From the NCBI RefSeq assembly GCF_007741535.1, contig NZ_CP036525.1:2480001-2544000 (forward strand): 64,000 bases of DNA, in the 5' to 3' direction. The notes under the pieces are model-generated. The model had not been told where the DNA came from and did no database searches. It saw nothing but the letters and a program-made list of their open reading frames with translations. The DNA comes from Rubripirellula lacrimiformis (GTDB lineage Bacteria; Planctomycetota; Planctomycetia; Pirellulales; Pirellulaceae). This document shows, in pieces, positions 1 to 9,195 of the stretch. Made by a program: the position numbers and the translations under genes. The stretch's first letter is position 1, and every line of letters starts with the position of its first letter.

Positions 1-14
1 AATCTTTACGATGA

Positions 15-935
15 TCATGGGGTCGGCCTGGTGTTTTTTAGCATTCCCGCAATCACGTACAGCGGATATCCAACAAAAAACTTTAGTCGCATCCGTCGCA
101 GGTTCATCCAAAGCGATCGACGAAAAATGTCCATCGAGCTTCGTGTGAATCCTGATTTTGCCAGTTTTAGGGACATTGCCCTTACCCGCATCCCAATGTG
201 CTGGTCCCGGTGGCGTTTGTAGTCCTTCCCGCCCGGGTATCGGCCGGACTTCTCTGCGTCGATCAGCATCCGTGCTCCTCCGTGAACTTTGTGCATCGAT
301 TTGAGGATGTTTTGATCGTGATTGCGATAGCCCAACATGAGTGGGGAGTGGATCTTCACAAATCCGTCGCAGGTTCCTAACCGGAACAGCATGTCGCTAT
401 CGGTTGCAGCAATGTCTTTTTCTAGAAAGCCGCCACTGTCACGAAATGCAGAAGATTTGATCATGCAGACCCCCGTCCCAAAATAGAACCCGCATTGCAG
501 TGATCCTTCAAAGTAGTTTTTGTAATTGGACATGTGAAGCGGTTGGATGTGTACCTCATTTAGTTCCGATTCGTCACTGAAATAACGGAGATCCCCCGCA
601 ATGATTGTTGGTTCGTAGCGTTGCGCCGCTTGCATGAAGGTGTCGAGCGACCATGGGAATAGAATGTCGTCACTGTCTAAGAAAAACAGGTACTGTCCCG
701 TCGCAATTTGTGTTCCTGCATTTCGTGCTGCCGCGCACCCTAAGTGATTCCTTTCAAGAACTGTCACCGCATCCCCATATGAACGAGCGCAATCAATCGT
801 TCCATCGGATGATCCGTCATCGACAATGATGACTTCAAAATCGCGAAATTCTTGATTGAACACGCTGTCTAACGTACGCGCAAGAAGCTTTTCTCGGTTG
901 TATGTTGGAGTGACGATAGAGATTGCTGGATTCAC
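15..935 (-). CDS. Family 2 glycosyltransferase
   Basis: A 306-residue GT-A fold glycosyltransferase, expected to add a sugar from a nucleotide donor to a lipid-linked repeat unit on the cytoplasmic face. The sequence shows SIVTPTYNRE at residues 6-15, the VDDGSSDG nucleotide-binding stretch at 38-45 and a DSDD metal-binding motif at 87-90. The C-terminal third is basic and partly hydrophobic, as in membrane-associated members. The start is GTG at 935, 10 bp after the flippase gene, so the two are very probably co-transcribed. It is the last gene of the leftward locus inside this window. Donor and acceptor cannot be read from the sequence. Confidence 0.9.
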   Translation of the reverse strand: MNPAISIVTPTYNREKLLARTLDSVFNQEFRDFEVIIVDDGSSDGTIDCARSYGDAVTVLERNHLGCAAARNAGTQIATGQYLFFLDSDDILFPWSLDTFMQAAQRYEPTIIAGDLRYFSDESELNEVHIQPLHMSNYKNYFEGSLQCGFYFGTGVCMIKSSAFRDSGGFLEKDIAATDSDMLFRLGTCDGFVKIHSPLMLGYRNHDQNILKSMHKVHGGARMLIDAEKSGRYPGGKDYKRHRDQHIGMRVRAMSLKLAKSGFTRSSMDIFRRSLWMNLRRMRLKFFVGYPLYVIAGMLKNTRPTP

Positions 936-945
936 GGTGCGGTTC

Positions 946-2403
946 CTAGGCTGACTTAAGTTTTGTCGTGATGCGGTGTTTTAAGTCGATCCATGGTTCG
1001 GTCCATTGAGATAGAAATCCATAAATCCCGAAGAACAGTGCAGCTTGGATCATTAGCGATGTCAGCGGAGACCATGTCGTGCCGCGATAGGCCAACCATC
1101 CGAGTGGCAGAGATGCGAAAGCGGACAGCAATATGGGCATTTTCATACCGTCGATGATGTCCCGGATTTGTACTGGGGTTGGTTTGATCGCGAATAAAAT
1201 CGTGGGAATTCGAAGCAGGCATGCGAGAACTGAAAATGTCCAGGCCATTGCCACGACGCCGCTGCTGACGGATAGGGCGAACCCCGTCACCATGACAACC
1301 GAGTTGGCAAAAACGATCTTAAAGTATCGTCCGGTTTGCCCCATCGGCAATACCGTCCAGGAAGTCGCAGGAGCAGTGGCGGAAGCCAACAGGCACGGCG
1401 CAAGTGCGTTGAAGATGGGGATGCTTTCTGTCCATTGGCTTCCCAGCATACAAAGCACGATCTCTTCACCTGTGAATACGATGAACACGCACAGTGGGAT
1501 TTGCAGGAGCATGGCAATTGCATAGCCCTTGCGGAAGAAGCTGCGGAATTGAGCAGGAGAATCCTGGAGCTTGCTAAGGACAGGGATGACGACTTGGGTG
1601 AGCGGTCCGTTGATCTTGGTCAACGGCAGCAACAGTAGCGAATAGCTCTTGGCGTAGTAGCCGAGCACTTCTTCGCCCCACACTCGAGCGATTAAAATAT
1701 TGTCGGCGTTGCGCGCCGCGTAGTTGACCGTGTTGGATGCCGTGAAACTTCCACTCATCTTCAAGTTTGGAACCGATTCGCGAATTTCGAGTGTAAGTGT
1801 CGGTACAAATTTGCTGTAAACGCTCAAAATGAAAGCCTTTGCGATGACGGTAACCGTAAGCTGCAAAAGCAATGCCTCGAATTGGAAACCGGCTGAGGCA
1901 AACGCGATTGCCGCCAATCCGCCGATCACCAGTGCACCAACATTTGCAATGCCGATCTGGCCGAAAGCAAGCCTTCGTGTGAGGATTGCGTTGTGCTGCA
2001 CACAGTACGCTGCAATCAGAATGTTGAATCCCATGACAATGCTGGCGATCCCCGCTCGCGGGTCGTCGTAAAACAGCGAGATAAGAGGGGACAGACAGGC
2101 AGTCAGCAGCCCTAACGCCAGCCCAATTCCAACGTTGAGCCAAAAGAAAGTCGAAAGCTCTTTCGATGAAATTTCCTTGCTTTGGATGGTCGCTAGCGAT
2201 AGTCCAAAGTCGCCGAACAGGCCGACCACTCCAGTGATGGCAGCCGTTTTCGCAATCAATCCAAAGTCTTCAGGGCGTACCATTCGCGCCAATGCAGCGG
2301 TGATCGCAAGACCCAGGATTGCCGAGGTCATTTGCGTACCCGCCACGACCACACTGCCCTTCAGTGTTTGGTTGGATAACTGTTTTTTCGGAGGGGGGGT
2401 CAC
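946..2403 (-). CDS. Wzx-type polysaccharide flippase (WzxC/TuaB-like)
   Basis: A 485-residue polytopic membrane protein of the MOP flippase superfamily, predicted to move undecaprenyl-linked repeat units across the inner membrane. It opens with a polar N-terminus followed by the TLKGSVVVAGTQM segment, then RMVRPEDFGLIA near residue 42, which resembles the conserved LxPxDyG motif of WzxC/TuaB proteins. About a dozen hydrophobic segments follow. The start is GTG at 2403, only 2 bp after the preceding acyltransferase stop. Because it lies at the end of the legionaminic-acid operon it is the likely flippase for the legionaminic-containing unit (inference). A second flippase lies at 41219-42700. 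Confidence 0.88.
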   Translation of the reverse strand: MTPPPKKQLSNQTLKGSVVVAGTQMTSAILGLAITAALARMVRPEDFGLIAKTAAITGVVGLFGDFGLSLATIQSKEISSKELSTFFWLNVGIGLALGLLTACLSPLISLFYDDPRAGIASIVMGFNILIAAYCVQHNAILTRRLAFGQIGIANVGALVIGGLAAIAFASAGFQFEALLLQLTVTVIAKAFILSVYSKFVPTLTLEIRESVPNLKMSGSFTASNTVNYAARNADNILIARVWGEEVLGYYAKSYSLLLLPLTKINGPLTQVVIPVLSKLQDSPAQFRSFFRKGYAIAMLLQIPLCVFIVFTGEEIVLCMLGSQWTESIPIFNALAPCLLASATAPATSWTVLPMGQTGRYFKIVFANSVVMVTGFALSVSSGVVAMAWTFSVLACLLRIPTILFAIKPTPVQIRDIIDGMKMPILLSAFASLPLGWLAYRGTTWSPLTSLMIQAALFFGIYGFLSQWTEPWIDLKHRITTKLKSA

Positions 2404-2405
2404 GG

Positions 2406-2924
2406 TTAGAGGAACTTACCCTCGCGTTTTAGTTTTTCGTAATGTTCCGTGTCTCTTGACTTAAATACTTCAGCAGGATGCCCGCCAGCGATCGCGCATT
2501 TCGGAACATCTTTGACCACGACACTGCCGGCTTGAATGATTGCGCCTTCTCCGATCGTAACACCACCCAAAATGATTACTCGGTCACCAACCCACACGTT
2601 GTCTTCGATGCGGATGGGTTTGTAGATGTATGACGTTCCATAAGGAATGGCGTTTCCGTGGTCGTAGTCATGGATTTGGGTGATCATTCGGCACTCGCAC
2701 CCTGAATGGAAGTTGTCGCCGATTTCGACCGCGCCCGCACCGACGATGTGCATTCCATTAAAATTTGTATTCGCCCCCAGCACCGTATGGCTGGTCACGT
2801 GGCTGCGGAAATTCACTCGAGGATAGGTTTTGTAGGATCGGCATAGCCTTGAAACTCGCCACGACCAAAAACGTCGCCTGACGTGTTTAAGCGTTCCGTG
2901 AATGAGGTAGTGCGAAATGTTCAT
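2406..2924 (-). CDS. Hexapeptide-repeat O-acyltransferase (WbbJ/CatB-like)
   Basis: A 172-residue left-handed beta-helix acyltransferase. Hexapeptide repeats run from about residue 58 to 140 and include the tail-end pattern [19 protein letters not shown] and [20 protein letters not shown]. The HDYDHG segment near residue 85 supplies the histidine expected to activate the acceptor hydroxyl. It probably O-acetylates a sugar of the repeat unit, using acetyl-CoA in the cytoplasm. Its ATG overlaps the preceding gene's TGA (ATGA, 2921-2924), so the two are translationally coupled. The substrate is unknown. Confidence 0.85.
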   Translation of the reverse strand: MNISHYLIHGTLKHVRRRFWSWRVSRLCRSYKTYPRVNFRSHVTSHTVLGANTNFNGMHIVGAGAVEIGDNFHSGCECRMITQIHDYDHGNAIPYGTSYIYKPIRIEDNVWVGDRVIILGGVTIGEGAIIQAGSVVVKDVPKCAIAGGHPAEVFKSRDTEHYEKLKREGKFL

Positions 2925-4354
2925 GCTGTGGTCTCCGCTTCTAGCTCTGGTTCGTTAGATGAATATCGCCACCAGCCGTGTTTCTTAGACTGTTTCCAAT
3001 TCGTTGGGATCTGCTGACGGTTCGAAATGTTTTCAATCAGTGTCGCTGCTAGAGAGCTTGCCTGCGGTCTAGATGGGGAATTGAAGCCTTCGCAAAAGTA
3101 AGAAATCGCTTTGCGGAACGCACCTCGATCCCGTGTTTCAATATCCGCAATCAAATTGCTTAGGTCATGGGCTGACGTAGCGGTCTGGCATAACCCATGT
3201 TTCTGGAATCCGTAAACGTCGGTGTTCGAGTCAGTTTCCACCGTGATGACTGGAGTCTCCGCCATAGCGGCCTCGAGCATCATTGATGAGGGGCCGCAGA
3301 TGATCACATCCACGCTTTTGCAGAACGCGAAGGAGTTTACCGTCTTTGCATCATTTCGGACGACGCTCCCGGCTGGACATTTGCGAATGAGCTTGTCCAC
3401 TTCGGATGCCGGAGTGCTCGGGTGAAGGCGGAGATGGATTTCAAAATCAGGGAGTGATTTTTGTATTGTCGTAATGATTTCGATGGTGCTCGCCGTCTGG
3501 TCGAGAGCATTGCAGCACAGGCCGATTCGCTTCGGCGATCCCGTCCATCGCGATTCGTTCTCGCTCTTGCTGTATTTGGAAATTCCCACAAGGAATACTT
3601 TGGATCGACTTGCTTTGTTGGCGTATTTCTCGGCCGCGTCTTGGCCATCCAGGAGTGCATAATCGAAGTTGAGTGGGGGGAAGTGCTCGGCTACACATGC
3701 ATGTTGAACGTAGATGGTTGGGATGTTCGAATGGCGAGCCGCTTGTTCGAGTGTTCGAAAGAACGCGCTGTGGTCATTGGAAATTACAATGCAGGATGGC
3801 CTCGATGACGCGAACGCCAAGCGAAACGCAAGGTAAGTTCCATGAATCTCGCAATAAGTTGCCACACTGTGCCTGAAAGATTTGCGTCTGTATCCTTTAG
3901 ATAACAGTGCCTTTAGCATCACCAGTGGAATGAAAGGGATTCGTAAGCGATTCGCATGAGTGGACACGCATTCTTTGCACTGTTCGTCAAACCAGAATGA
4001 GTCGGTAGTCATTTCGTCGAAGATTGGGCGAATGGCCAGCTTCTGGTTTGTTGTCGATGCAACGAATAGCGGTTGGTTTGCATTGAAAGGGATTGGACGT
4101 GCATTCTCGAAGACTGACTTGGCAGAACGAGCGATGGCAGCCGCAAACCCCAAAGTCCGTGGCAGGAATGCGTGCGGACGTCTGTAGGGTTTCAGAGTGG
4201 CAAGTAGACCCTTTTCGAACTCCGGGTAGCTTGCCGTTGGGTTCAGTTCGAAAATGTCGAGATTGAAAGTTTGGTAAATCAGGCGGAAGTAGTTCACGGT
4301 CGATCTTGCGATTCGAAAGCGGATGGATGTCGATCTTTTTGAGTTGCGTGGCAT
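2921..4354 (-). CDS. GT-B-like capsule biosynthesis protein (unassigned)
   Basis: A 477-residue soluble protein. The C-terminal half looks like the GT-B fold of capsule / CDP-glycerol-transferase-like proteins: an HLRLHPSTP loop near residue 306, then [18 protein letters not shown] near residue 355, where nucleotide-phosphate binding normally sits. The middle contains the IYVQHACV strand, often seen in polysaccharide transferases of this class. The start is ATG at 4354; the frame has a TAA two codons upstream, so it cannot extend further. It overlaps the next gene by 4 bp. A sugar or polyol-phosphate transferase role is inference; the family is not certain. Confidence 0.7.
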   Translation of the reverse strand: MPRNSKRSTSIRFRIARSTVNYFRLIYQTFNLDIFELNPTASYPEFEKGLLATLKPYRRPHAFLPRTLGFAAAIARSAKSVFENARPIPFNANQPLFVASTTNQKLAIRPIFDEMTTDSFWFDEQCKECVSTHANRLRIPFIPLVMLKALLSKGYRRKSFRHSVATYCEIHGTYLAFRLAFASSRPSCIVISNDHSAFFRTLEQAARHSNIPTIYVQHACVAEHFPPLNFDYALLDGQDAAEKYANKASRSKVFLVGISKYSKSENESRWTGSPKRIGLCCNALDQTASTIEIITTIQKSLPDFEIHLRLHPSTPASEVDKLIRKCPAGSVVRNDAKTVNSFAFCKSVDVIICGPSSMMLEAAMAETPVITVETDSNTDVYGFQKHGLCQTATSAHDLSNLIADIETRDRGAFRKAISYFCEGFNSPSRPQASSLAATLIENISNRQQIPTNWKQSKKHGWWRYSSNEPELEAETTA

Positions 4355-4521
4355 CGCTTAAGGTCTTCATCGGTACCAAGCATGTCGATGACGTCTAACA
4401 GGCTTCTGTAGCGTTGGCGGCGATGTGCGCCCACGCTCGGAAAGCGCGGACCAGTGCAAACAATATTGATCGCAAAGGGATCTAGTCTGGCTGTGGCAAG
4501 CAAGTTGCGAAGCATGGTCAT
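4294..4521 (-). CDS. Small ORF of unknown function, or frameshifted 5' end of the next gene
   Basis: A 75-codon reading frame whose ATG overlaps the ptmE stop codon (ATGA at 4518-4521), the same coupling used elsewhere in this operon. It ends 61 bp inside the following gene. Residues 12-52 (RLDPFAIN, RFPSVGAHRRQR, SLLDVIDMLG) look coding in composition, while the tail after DEDLK does not. Without it there would be a 163-bp gap in an otherwise overlapping operon. It is either a real small protein, or the original N-terminus of the 477-residue gene, separated from it by a frameshift. It is not recognised. Confidence 0.3.
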   Translation of the reverse strand: MTMLRNLLATARLDPFAINIVCTGPRFPSVGAHRRQRYRSLLDVIDMLGTDEDLKRCHATQKDRHPSAFESQDRP

Positions 4522-5615
4522 TGGATTCCGCGAGCCTGAGCCAATTGGCTGGGGAGTCCAACATCGATCCAGCTATCGATCGGATAGATCCCAACGGAAT
4601 CGTTTCGATCCATCTCGGCTTGGATCACATCCGTGATGGGAGTGAATTCCAGTGGAACGGTTTGAATCACCTTCGGTTCTAGCACATAGATTCCCGCGTT
4701 GATGATTTCGCGGTGGGCCGGCTTTTCCACCAAACGAGCAATGCGATTGCCTTTCAGTTGCAAACACCCAAACGGGACCTCGTGCGTGTAGGTCCGCGTT
4801 CCCACCGTAATTTGGTTGTTATCTTCGCTGTGAGTTTCCAGCATCCGTTGGACATCAAACTCGGCGATCAGGTCACCGTTCATCGCGATCAGCGGGGCCT
4901 GTAAATTTTGGTCCTTCAACAACGCCAGCGAGCCGCCGGTTCCCAAGGGTTCTTGTTCGCGCAAGTAGGTGATTTCGCAGCCGAATCGTGAACCATCTTG
5001 GAAGTGGTCTTCGATCACTTCGGCTAGATGATTGACCGACAGGTAAATTTTTCGAACACCGGCGCCAACAAAGTGCAGCACGATTCGTTCTAAGATCGGT
5101 CGTCCAGCCACTTGCACCATCGGCTTGGGTAGGTTTTGGGTGATTTTCCCTAGCCGTGTCCCCTTCCCTCCTGCCAAAATCATGGCCGCGTTGGGAAGTG
5201 ACCGAGGTTGAACGATTTCGTGCAGCAGGTGCAGACCCTTGGGAAAGCCTTCGTCATCGACAATGGGCAGTTGCCCGATCGAAAAAGCCTTCATCAGATC
5301 CAACGACTCGGTTCGACTGGTCGCCTCGCTAACCTGATGAAATTTGGGTTTTAGTAGGGGCGTGATGGGCGCGTTGATATCGTGCCCTGAAATCAGCGCA
5401 CGTCGCAGATCGCCGTCGGTTAGCAGGCCAATCAGCTTGCCACCTTCGTTCACCACCAATGCAATGCCCGAGACGCCAGCGTCAATGGCTTGCATTGCGT
5501 CCAGGATCGTTGCGGTCTGGTGGACCGACAGTCGGTTTAGCCGCTGGCTGTCGTCTAGCGTTTGGGGAGCCATGTCGATTTCAGTGTTGTGGTCGAAGTG
5601 GATGGGGGCGATCAT
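4518..5615 (-). CDS. ptmE: Glucosamine-1-phosphate guanylyltransferase (CBS + nucleotidyltransferase)
   Basis: A 365-residue enzyme with a CBS-domain pair at about residues 28-135 and a sugar-nucleotidyltransferase domain from about 143, with the signature LAGGKGTRLG at 147-156. This domain order is that of Campylobacter PtmE, which makes the GDP-linked amino sugar feeding legionaminic acid synthesis. The adjacent legB/C/H/I/G/F genes fit that role exactly. The start at 5615 overlaps legF by 35 bp; an alternative ATG at 5573 would leave a 7-bp gap. CBS domains suggest adenosyl-nucleotide control (family knowledge). A mannose-1-phosphate guanylyltransferase-like role is the alternative. Confidence 0.85.
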   Translation of the reverse strand: MIAPIHFDHNTEIDMAPQTLDDSQRLNRLSVHQTATILDAMQAIDAGVSGIALVVNEGGKLIGLLTDGDLRRALISGHDINAPITPLLKPKFHQVSEATSRTESLDLMKAFSIGQLPIVDDEGFPKGLHLLHEIVQPRSLPNAAMILAGGKGTRLGKITQNLPKPMVQVAGRPILERIVLHFVGAGVRKIYLSVNHLAEVIEDHFQDGSRFGCEITYLREQEPLGTGGSLALLKDQNLQAPLIAMNGDLIAEFDVQRMLETHSEDNNQITVGTRTYTHEVPFGCLQLKGNRIARLVEKPAHREIINAGIYVLEPKVIQTVPLEFTPITDVIQAEMDRNDSVGIYPIDSWIDVGLPSQLAQARGIQ

Positions 5616-6294
5616 CCGTGGATTGCTGATGTCGAAGCAGCATTTCGCAGATTTTTAGATCGATTTCGGTGTCGATGTCATGGGATTTGTCCGGTGGCAT
5701 CACAAACGCGACGGCGTCGTCGGTCACGATCGATCCGGACGATCGCATGGCGTCAATTTTTGAAATGTAGATCGCACCGTTCAACGCGTAGACCGGTTTT
5801 AAATCTTGCCGCCGCGTTGCTGTGATCTGTTCTTGATAAGCATGAAGTTTGCCGTTCGCATCGATCGTTTTCATCCAATTGGGATGCTTGGATGCTGGGC
5901 ACACCGAAACCAGGCTGCTGGCCCCACTGGATTCGAAATGCTGAATCGCATGGCTTAGGTCGGTCGCGCTGCGAAGCGGCGAAGTCGGTTGCAATAGCAC
6001 CATCGCGTCATAGCCGAATACGTTGTCCACCGCATGGCACACCGCATCAAAACTGGTCGCAGTGTCCGTGGATAGTTCCGGCGGACGCATGAAGGGGACA
6101 TCGGCACCAAACGAACGGGCTGTGTCCGCGATCTGTTGACAATCCGTTGACACGATCACATGGTCCAATTCGCGGCACGCATTGGCCGCATCGATCGTCC
6201 ATGCAATCAGCGGACGACCGCCTAGCGGTTGAAGGTTCTTTTGGATGATCCCCTTACTGCCACCGCGCGCTGGGATAATGCCCAGGTACTTCAT
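5581..6294 (-). CDS. legF: CMP-legionaminic acid / acylneuraminate cytidylyltransferase
   Basis: A 237-residue cytidylyltransferase that activates the nonulosonic acid with CTP, the last step before transfer. The P-loop-like signature IIPARGGSKGI starts at residue 5, and STDCQQIAD and LLQPTSPLR are typical of the NeuA/LegF family. The open frame runs upstream to 6417, but the ATG at 6294 overlaps the legG stop (ATGA, 6291-6294) and places the signature at the N-terminus as in homologues, so this start was chosen. Length matches the family. LegF rather than NeuA is inferred from the GDP-route neighbours. Confidence 0.9.
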   Translation of the reverse strand: MKYLGIIPARGGSKGIIQKNLQPLGGRPLIAWTIDAANACRELDHVIVSTDCQQIADTARSFGADVPFMRPPELSTDTATSFDAVCHAVDNVFGYDAMVLLQPTSPLRSATDLSHAIQHFESSGASSLVSVCPASKHPNWMKTIDANGKLHAYQEQITATRRQDLKPVYALNGAIYISKIDAMRSSGSIVTDDAVAFVMPPDKSHDIDTEIDLKICEMLLRHQQSTDDRPHPLRPQH

Positions 6295-7511
6295 TGGTTC
6301 GTCACGTTGTAAAACTGTTTCTTTAGTAAACGTTCGTCGATGGTGGCTTGATGCAATACCGACATGATCTTTTCGACGGCGTCGCCATTGCCATAGGGAT
6401 TGCTGGTCAAGCGACACTGGGATTGGAAAGCCGGATCCAATGCACGTTTCAGTGCACTCGATATACTATTGCTTTCGGGACTGCACTGGATCACGCTGTC
6501 GGCTTGCAGTCGCCCCAGTTGGCGATCACCGATGTTGACGGTCGGGATTCCAAAGGAGGGAGCTTCCAGTAGTCCGCTCGATGAATTGCCGACCACCGCA
6601 TCGACGTATTGAAGCGCGGACCAGTATCTGAGTTGCCCGAGCGATGTGAATGCGGATGCAGTGCTGGGATGTGCGGCAGCGTATTGGTCAATCAAATCGC
6701 AGATCACGCGCCCATCGGCGTCCGCGTTTGGCTTCGTAAAGATCAAACGGATGTCCTGGCCTAGCATGGATAGTGAGTCCAGCAATGCCTTGAATTGTTC
6801 GCTAGCCGTATTGTGTTCCAGAGTCACCGGGTGATAGGTGATGATCAAGTTGTGGGCTGCCAGTTCGATCCCCAATTGCTGCTGCAAATCGTCGCGGCTA
6901 AGTAGCTTGGATCTACGAATCCCATCGACGCCTAGGCCGCCGACCAAGTGGACGCGGTCGGGCGATTCGCCCAATTGGATCACTCGTTGTCGGTACGGTT
7001 CGGCCGCAACGAAATGCAGGTGCGACATCTTGGTAATCGAATGGCGAATGCATTCATCGATGGCACCTTCGGACGACTCGCCCCCGTGCAGGTGAGCGAT
7101 CGGAACCTTGGCATTCATGCCCGCGATCGCCGCGCTTAGCAGTTCGAACCGATCACCCAGTAGCACCAATAGGTCGGGTTTCAGTTGGTCCAAGGCATCC
7201 GCGATCCCGATGATGCCAAGCGCCGTCGACTTGGAAATGCCCGTTGGCGTATCCGACGACACCAGCATTTCGACCTTGCGATCGATTCGAAAACCATCCG
7301 CTTCGATTTCCCGATACGTCGATCCAAATTCCGGCGACAGGTGGGCGCCGGTGGCGATGACCTGCAATCGAAACCGGTCAGACTGGTCGATTTGATGCAT
7401 CAATTCACGCAGCAATCCGTACTCGGCGCGCGTACCGGTTAGCACACAGATCTTCTGCGTTGAGATTGTGTCGATCGGTGCTGGATCGATCATGATAGGC
7501 TGGTTTACCAT
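6291..7511 (-). CDS. legG: Hydrolysing UDP/GDP-sugar 2-epimerase of nonulosonic acid synthesis
   Basis: A 406-residue NeuC/LegG-family enzyme that epimerises C2 and hydrolyses the nucleotide from a diacetamido sugar, releasing the free hexose for the synthase. The family start CVLTGTRAEYGLL lies at residues 22-34. HLHGGESSEGAIDE near residue 145 and GNSSSGLLEAPSFGIP near residue 300 are the conserved binding loops. It overlaps legI by 7 bp. An ATG six codons in (7493) is possible. In the pathway it acts on GDP-2,4-diacetamido-2,4,6-trideoxyglucose if the product is legionaminic acid, which the dehydratase and aminotransferase next door support. Confidence 0.9.
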   Translation of the reverse strand: MVNQPIMIDPAPIDTISTQKICVLTGTRAEYGLLRELMHQIDQSDRFRLQVIATGAHLSPEFGSTYREIEADGFRIDRKVEMLVSSDTPTGISKSTALGIIGIADALDQLKPDLLVLLGDRFELLSAAIAGMNAKVPIAHLHGGESSEGAIDECIRHSITKMSHLHFVAAEPYRQRVIQLGESPDRVHLVGGLGVDGIRRSKLLSRDDLQQQLGIELAAHNLIITYHPVTLEHNTASEQFKALLDSLSMLGQDIRLIFTKPNADADGRVICDLIDQYAAAHPSTASAFTSLGQLRYWSALQYVDAVVGNSSSGLLEAPSFGIPTVNIGDRQLGRLQADSVIQCSPESNSISSALKRALDPAFQSQCRLTSNPYGNGDAVEKIMSVLHQATIDERLLKKQFYNVTNQ

Positions 7512-8542
7512 TGCACTTGTTCGTCAGGCTGGTAGTCGCGTTGGGCAACGCGTCCGACGACTTGGTCCCACTGGGTGGGGCTGATTCCCGTGCCGGGTCG
7601 TTTGACGGTCAAGTTGTGTTCGCCGAATGTTTCGCCAGCACGGATACCTGTCGCCGCGACGATTGATTTGCGGGCCACCGGGCGGTTGGGGACTTCGCTG
7701 ACGCTGGGGCGTTTGATGCCATCGCCCAAGGCCGATTCGACATGCCGGATCGACGCTACCATCTGTTTCAGTTCGTCTGGCTCTAGGCTGGCGGCATGGT
7801 CAGGACCGGGCAGTTTGCGGTCCAGCGTGAAGTGCTTTTCAATCACGATGGCGCCTAACGCAACCGCCGCGATCGGAATTTCTATTCCAAGAGTATGATC
7901 CGAGTATCCCCATCGCGTGCCCAATGCGCATCCCATCGTTTGCATGGCACGCAGATTGACCTCTTCATACGGCGTTGGATACTGAGTCGTGCAGTGCAGC
8001 GTGATGATTCGCGATCGATCCGCGCCGCTCGATTCTAGAACTTCGATTGCGTAATCCACTTCCGCTAGCGTTGCCATTCCGGTGGACAGCAGGATCGGAC
8101 GATTCGCCGACCCCATGCGTCGAAGGTACGGCACGTTGGTGATTTCGCCCGATGGGATCTTCGTCCAATCCAGCGACATGCCGTCCAGGAACTTTTCGCT
8201 AGCCAAGTCAAAGCCCGTCGACAGGAATTTGATTTGGCGGGCGACGCAGTGTTGGATCAGCCGGTGGTGGTCTTCGGCCGATAGTTCCAACTTCTTTAGC
8301 ATCTGCAGTTGGCTGTCGCTGGTATCGTCATTGTCGCTTTGATATTGGGCTTTGGGAGCCGATTGGGTGACCAGTTCGGCCGCGATGAAGGTTTGAAACT
8401 TGACGTAATCCGCGCCCGCGCCTGCGGCCGCATCGATCAACTGCATCGCTAGGTTCAGATCGCCGTTGTGATTGACCCCAGCCTCGGCAATCACGATCGA
8501 TCGCGGCAGCAGGTCGTGCGAGTTTGATACCGTCGGTGGCAT
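7505..8542 (-). CDS. legI: N,N'-diacetyllegionaminate synthase (NeuB family)
   Basis: A 345-residue synthase that condenses the trideoxy hexose with phosphoenolpyruvate. A TIM-barrel NeuB domain begins at IVIAEAGVNHNG and includes VKFQTF and STGMATLAE; the C-terminal SAF/antifreeze-like domain is visible from RKSIVAATGI onward. The frame is open to 8569 only through a TTG; the ATG at 8542 gives the family-typical N-terminus. It sits 32 bp after legH and overlaps legG. Sialic acid synthase is the alternative, but the complete leg gene set argues for legionaminate. Confidence 0.9.
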   Translation of the reverse strand: MPPTVSNSHDLLPRSIVIAEAGVNHNGDLNLAMQLIDAAAGAGADYVKFQTFIAAELVTQSAPKAQYQSDNDDTSDSQLQMLKKLELSAEDHHRLIQHCVARQIKFLSTGFDLASEKFLDGMSLDWTKIPSGEITNVPYLRRMGSANRPILLSTGMATLAEVDYAIEVLESSGADRSRIITLHCTTQYPTPYEEVNLRAMQTMGCALGTRWGYSDHTLGIEIPIAAVALGAIVIEKHFTLDRKLPGPDHAASLEPDELKQMVASIRHVESALGDGIKRPSVSEVPNRPVARKSIVAATGIRAGETFGEHNLTVKRPGTGISPTQWDQVVGRVAQRDYQPDEQVQW

Positions 8543-8574
8543 GGCAGAACGTTGAATGGAGGGAGACAATGGTT

Positions 8575-9195
8575 CTATCGGTTGGGTCGGACGGTGCAGT
8601 CGTCGTCGACGTCACGGCGGACAATGGCACCCGCGCCGATCACACAGCGGTTGCCGATTCGGACATCTTGATGGATGATCGCCCCGCTGCCGACAAATGT
8701 GCCGTCGCCAATTCGAACGCCGCCGTTGATCAGGCTGCCCGTCGAAAGATGGCAATGGTCACCGACCGTGCATTCATGTTCGACCAACGACTTCGAATTC
8801 AATATGCAGTTCTGGCCAATTCGTGCGCCGGCATTGACCAGGCCGTGATGCATTACGATCGTGCCAGCCCCGATTGTCGTATCACCGGCAACATATGCCC
8901 ATGGTGATACAATCGTCGCGCATCTGCCGCCCGCCGAAGCGACCAGTTGGAACAACCGTTTCCGGGTCGCGGCCGTACGGATCTGTCCGACAGCAACCAG
9001 AAACGTCAGCCCATCGTCGACCAAATTTGGGATCTGGTCATCGGTATGAGTGATGGGATGCCCCGCCACGGTTCCACCAACATCGTTTGCAGCAGCAGTG
9101 ATGGCCGCGATTCGGTATTCGGCGGTTTGACCGATCACGTCGATACAGGCGGTGCAGTGGCCACCGCTTCCGATCAGTGCGATGTCCTTGATCAT
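8575..9195 (-). CDS. legH: Sugar N-acetyltransferase (LegH/PglD/NeuD family)
   Basis: A 206-residue hexapeptide acetyltransferase that acetylates the 4-amino group of the GDP-sugar. The N-terminal Rossmann-like sugar-nucleotide domain begins DIALIGSGGHC. The beta-helix follows from about residue 95, with the catalytic-histidine motif VEHECTVGDHCHLS and a final coil RIGNRCVIGAGAIVRRDV. Its ATG at 9195 shares a base with the legC stop (TGATG); a GTG at 9198 is also possible. The position between aminotransferase and synthase genes fits LegH in the legionaminic pathway. Confidence 0.87.
   Translation of the reverse strand: MIKDIALIGSGGHCTACIDVIGQTAEYRIAAITAAANDVGGTVAGHPITHTDDQIPNLVDDGLTFLVAVGQIRTAATRKRLFQLVASAGGRCATIVSPWAYVAGDTTIGAGTIVMHHGLVNAGARIGQNCILNSKSLVEHECTVGDHCHLSTGSLINGGVRIGDGTFVGSGAIIHQDVRIGNRCVIGAGAIVRRDVDDDCTVRPNR

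Noticed and set aside
956-2143. Frames antisense or shifted within the first flippase gene
   Set aside because: Shadows of the 485-residue coding frame.
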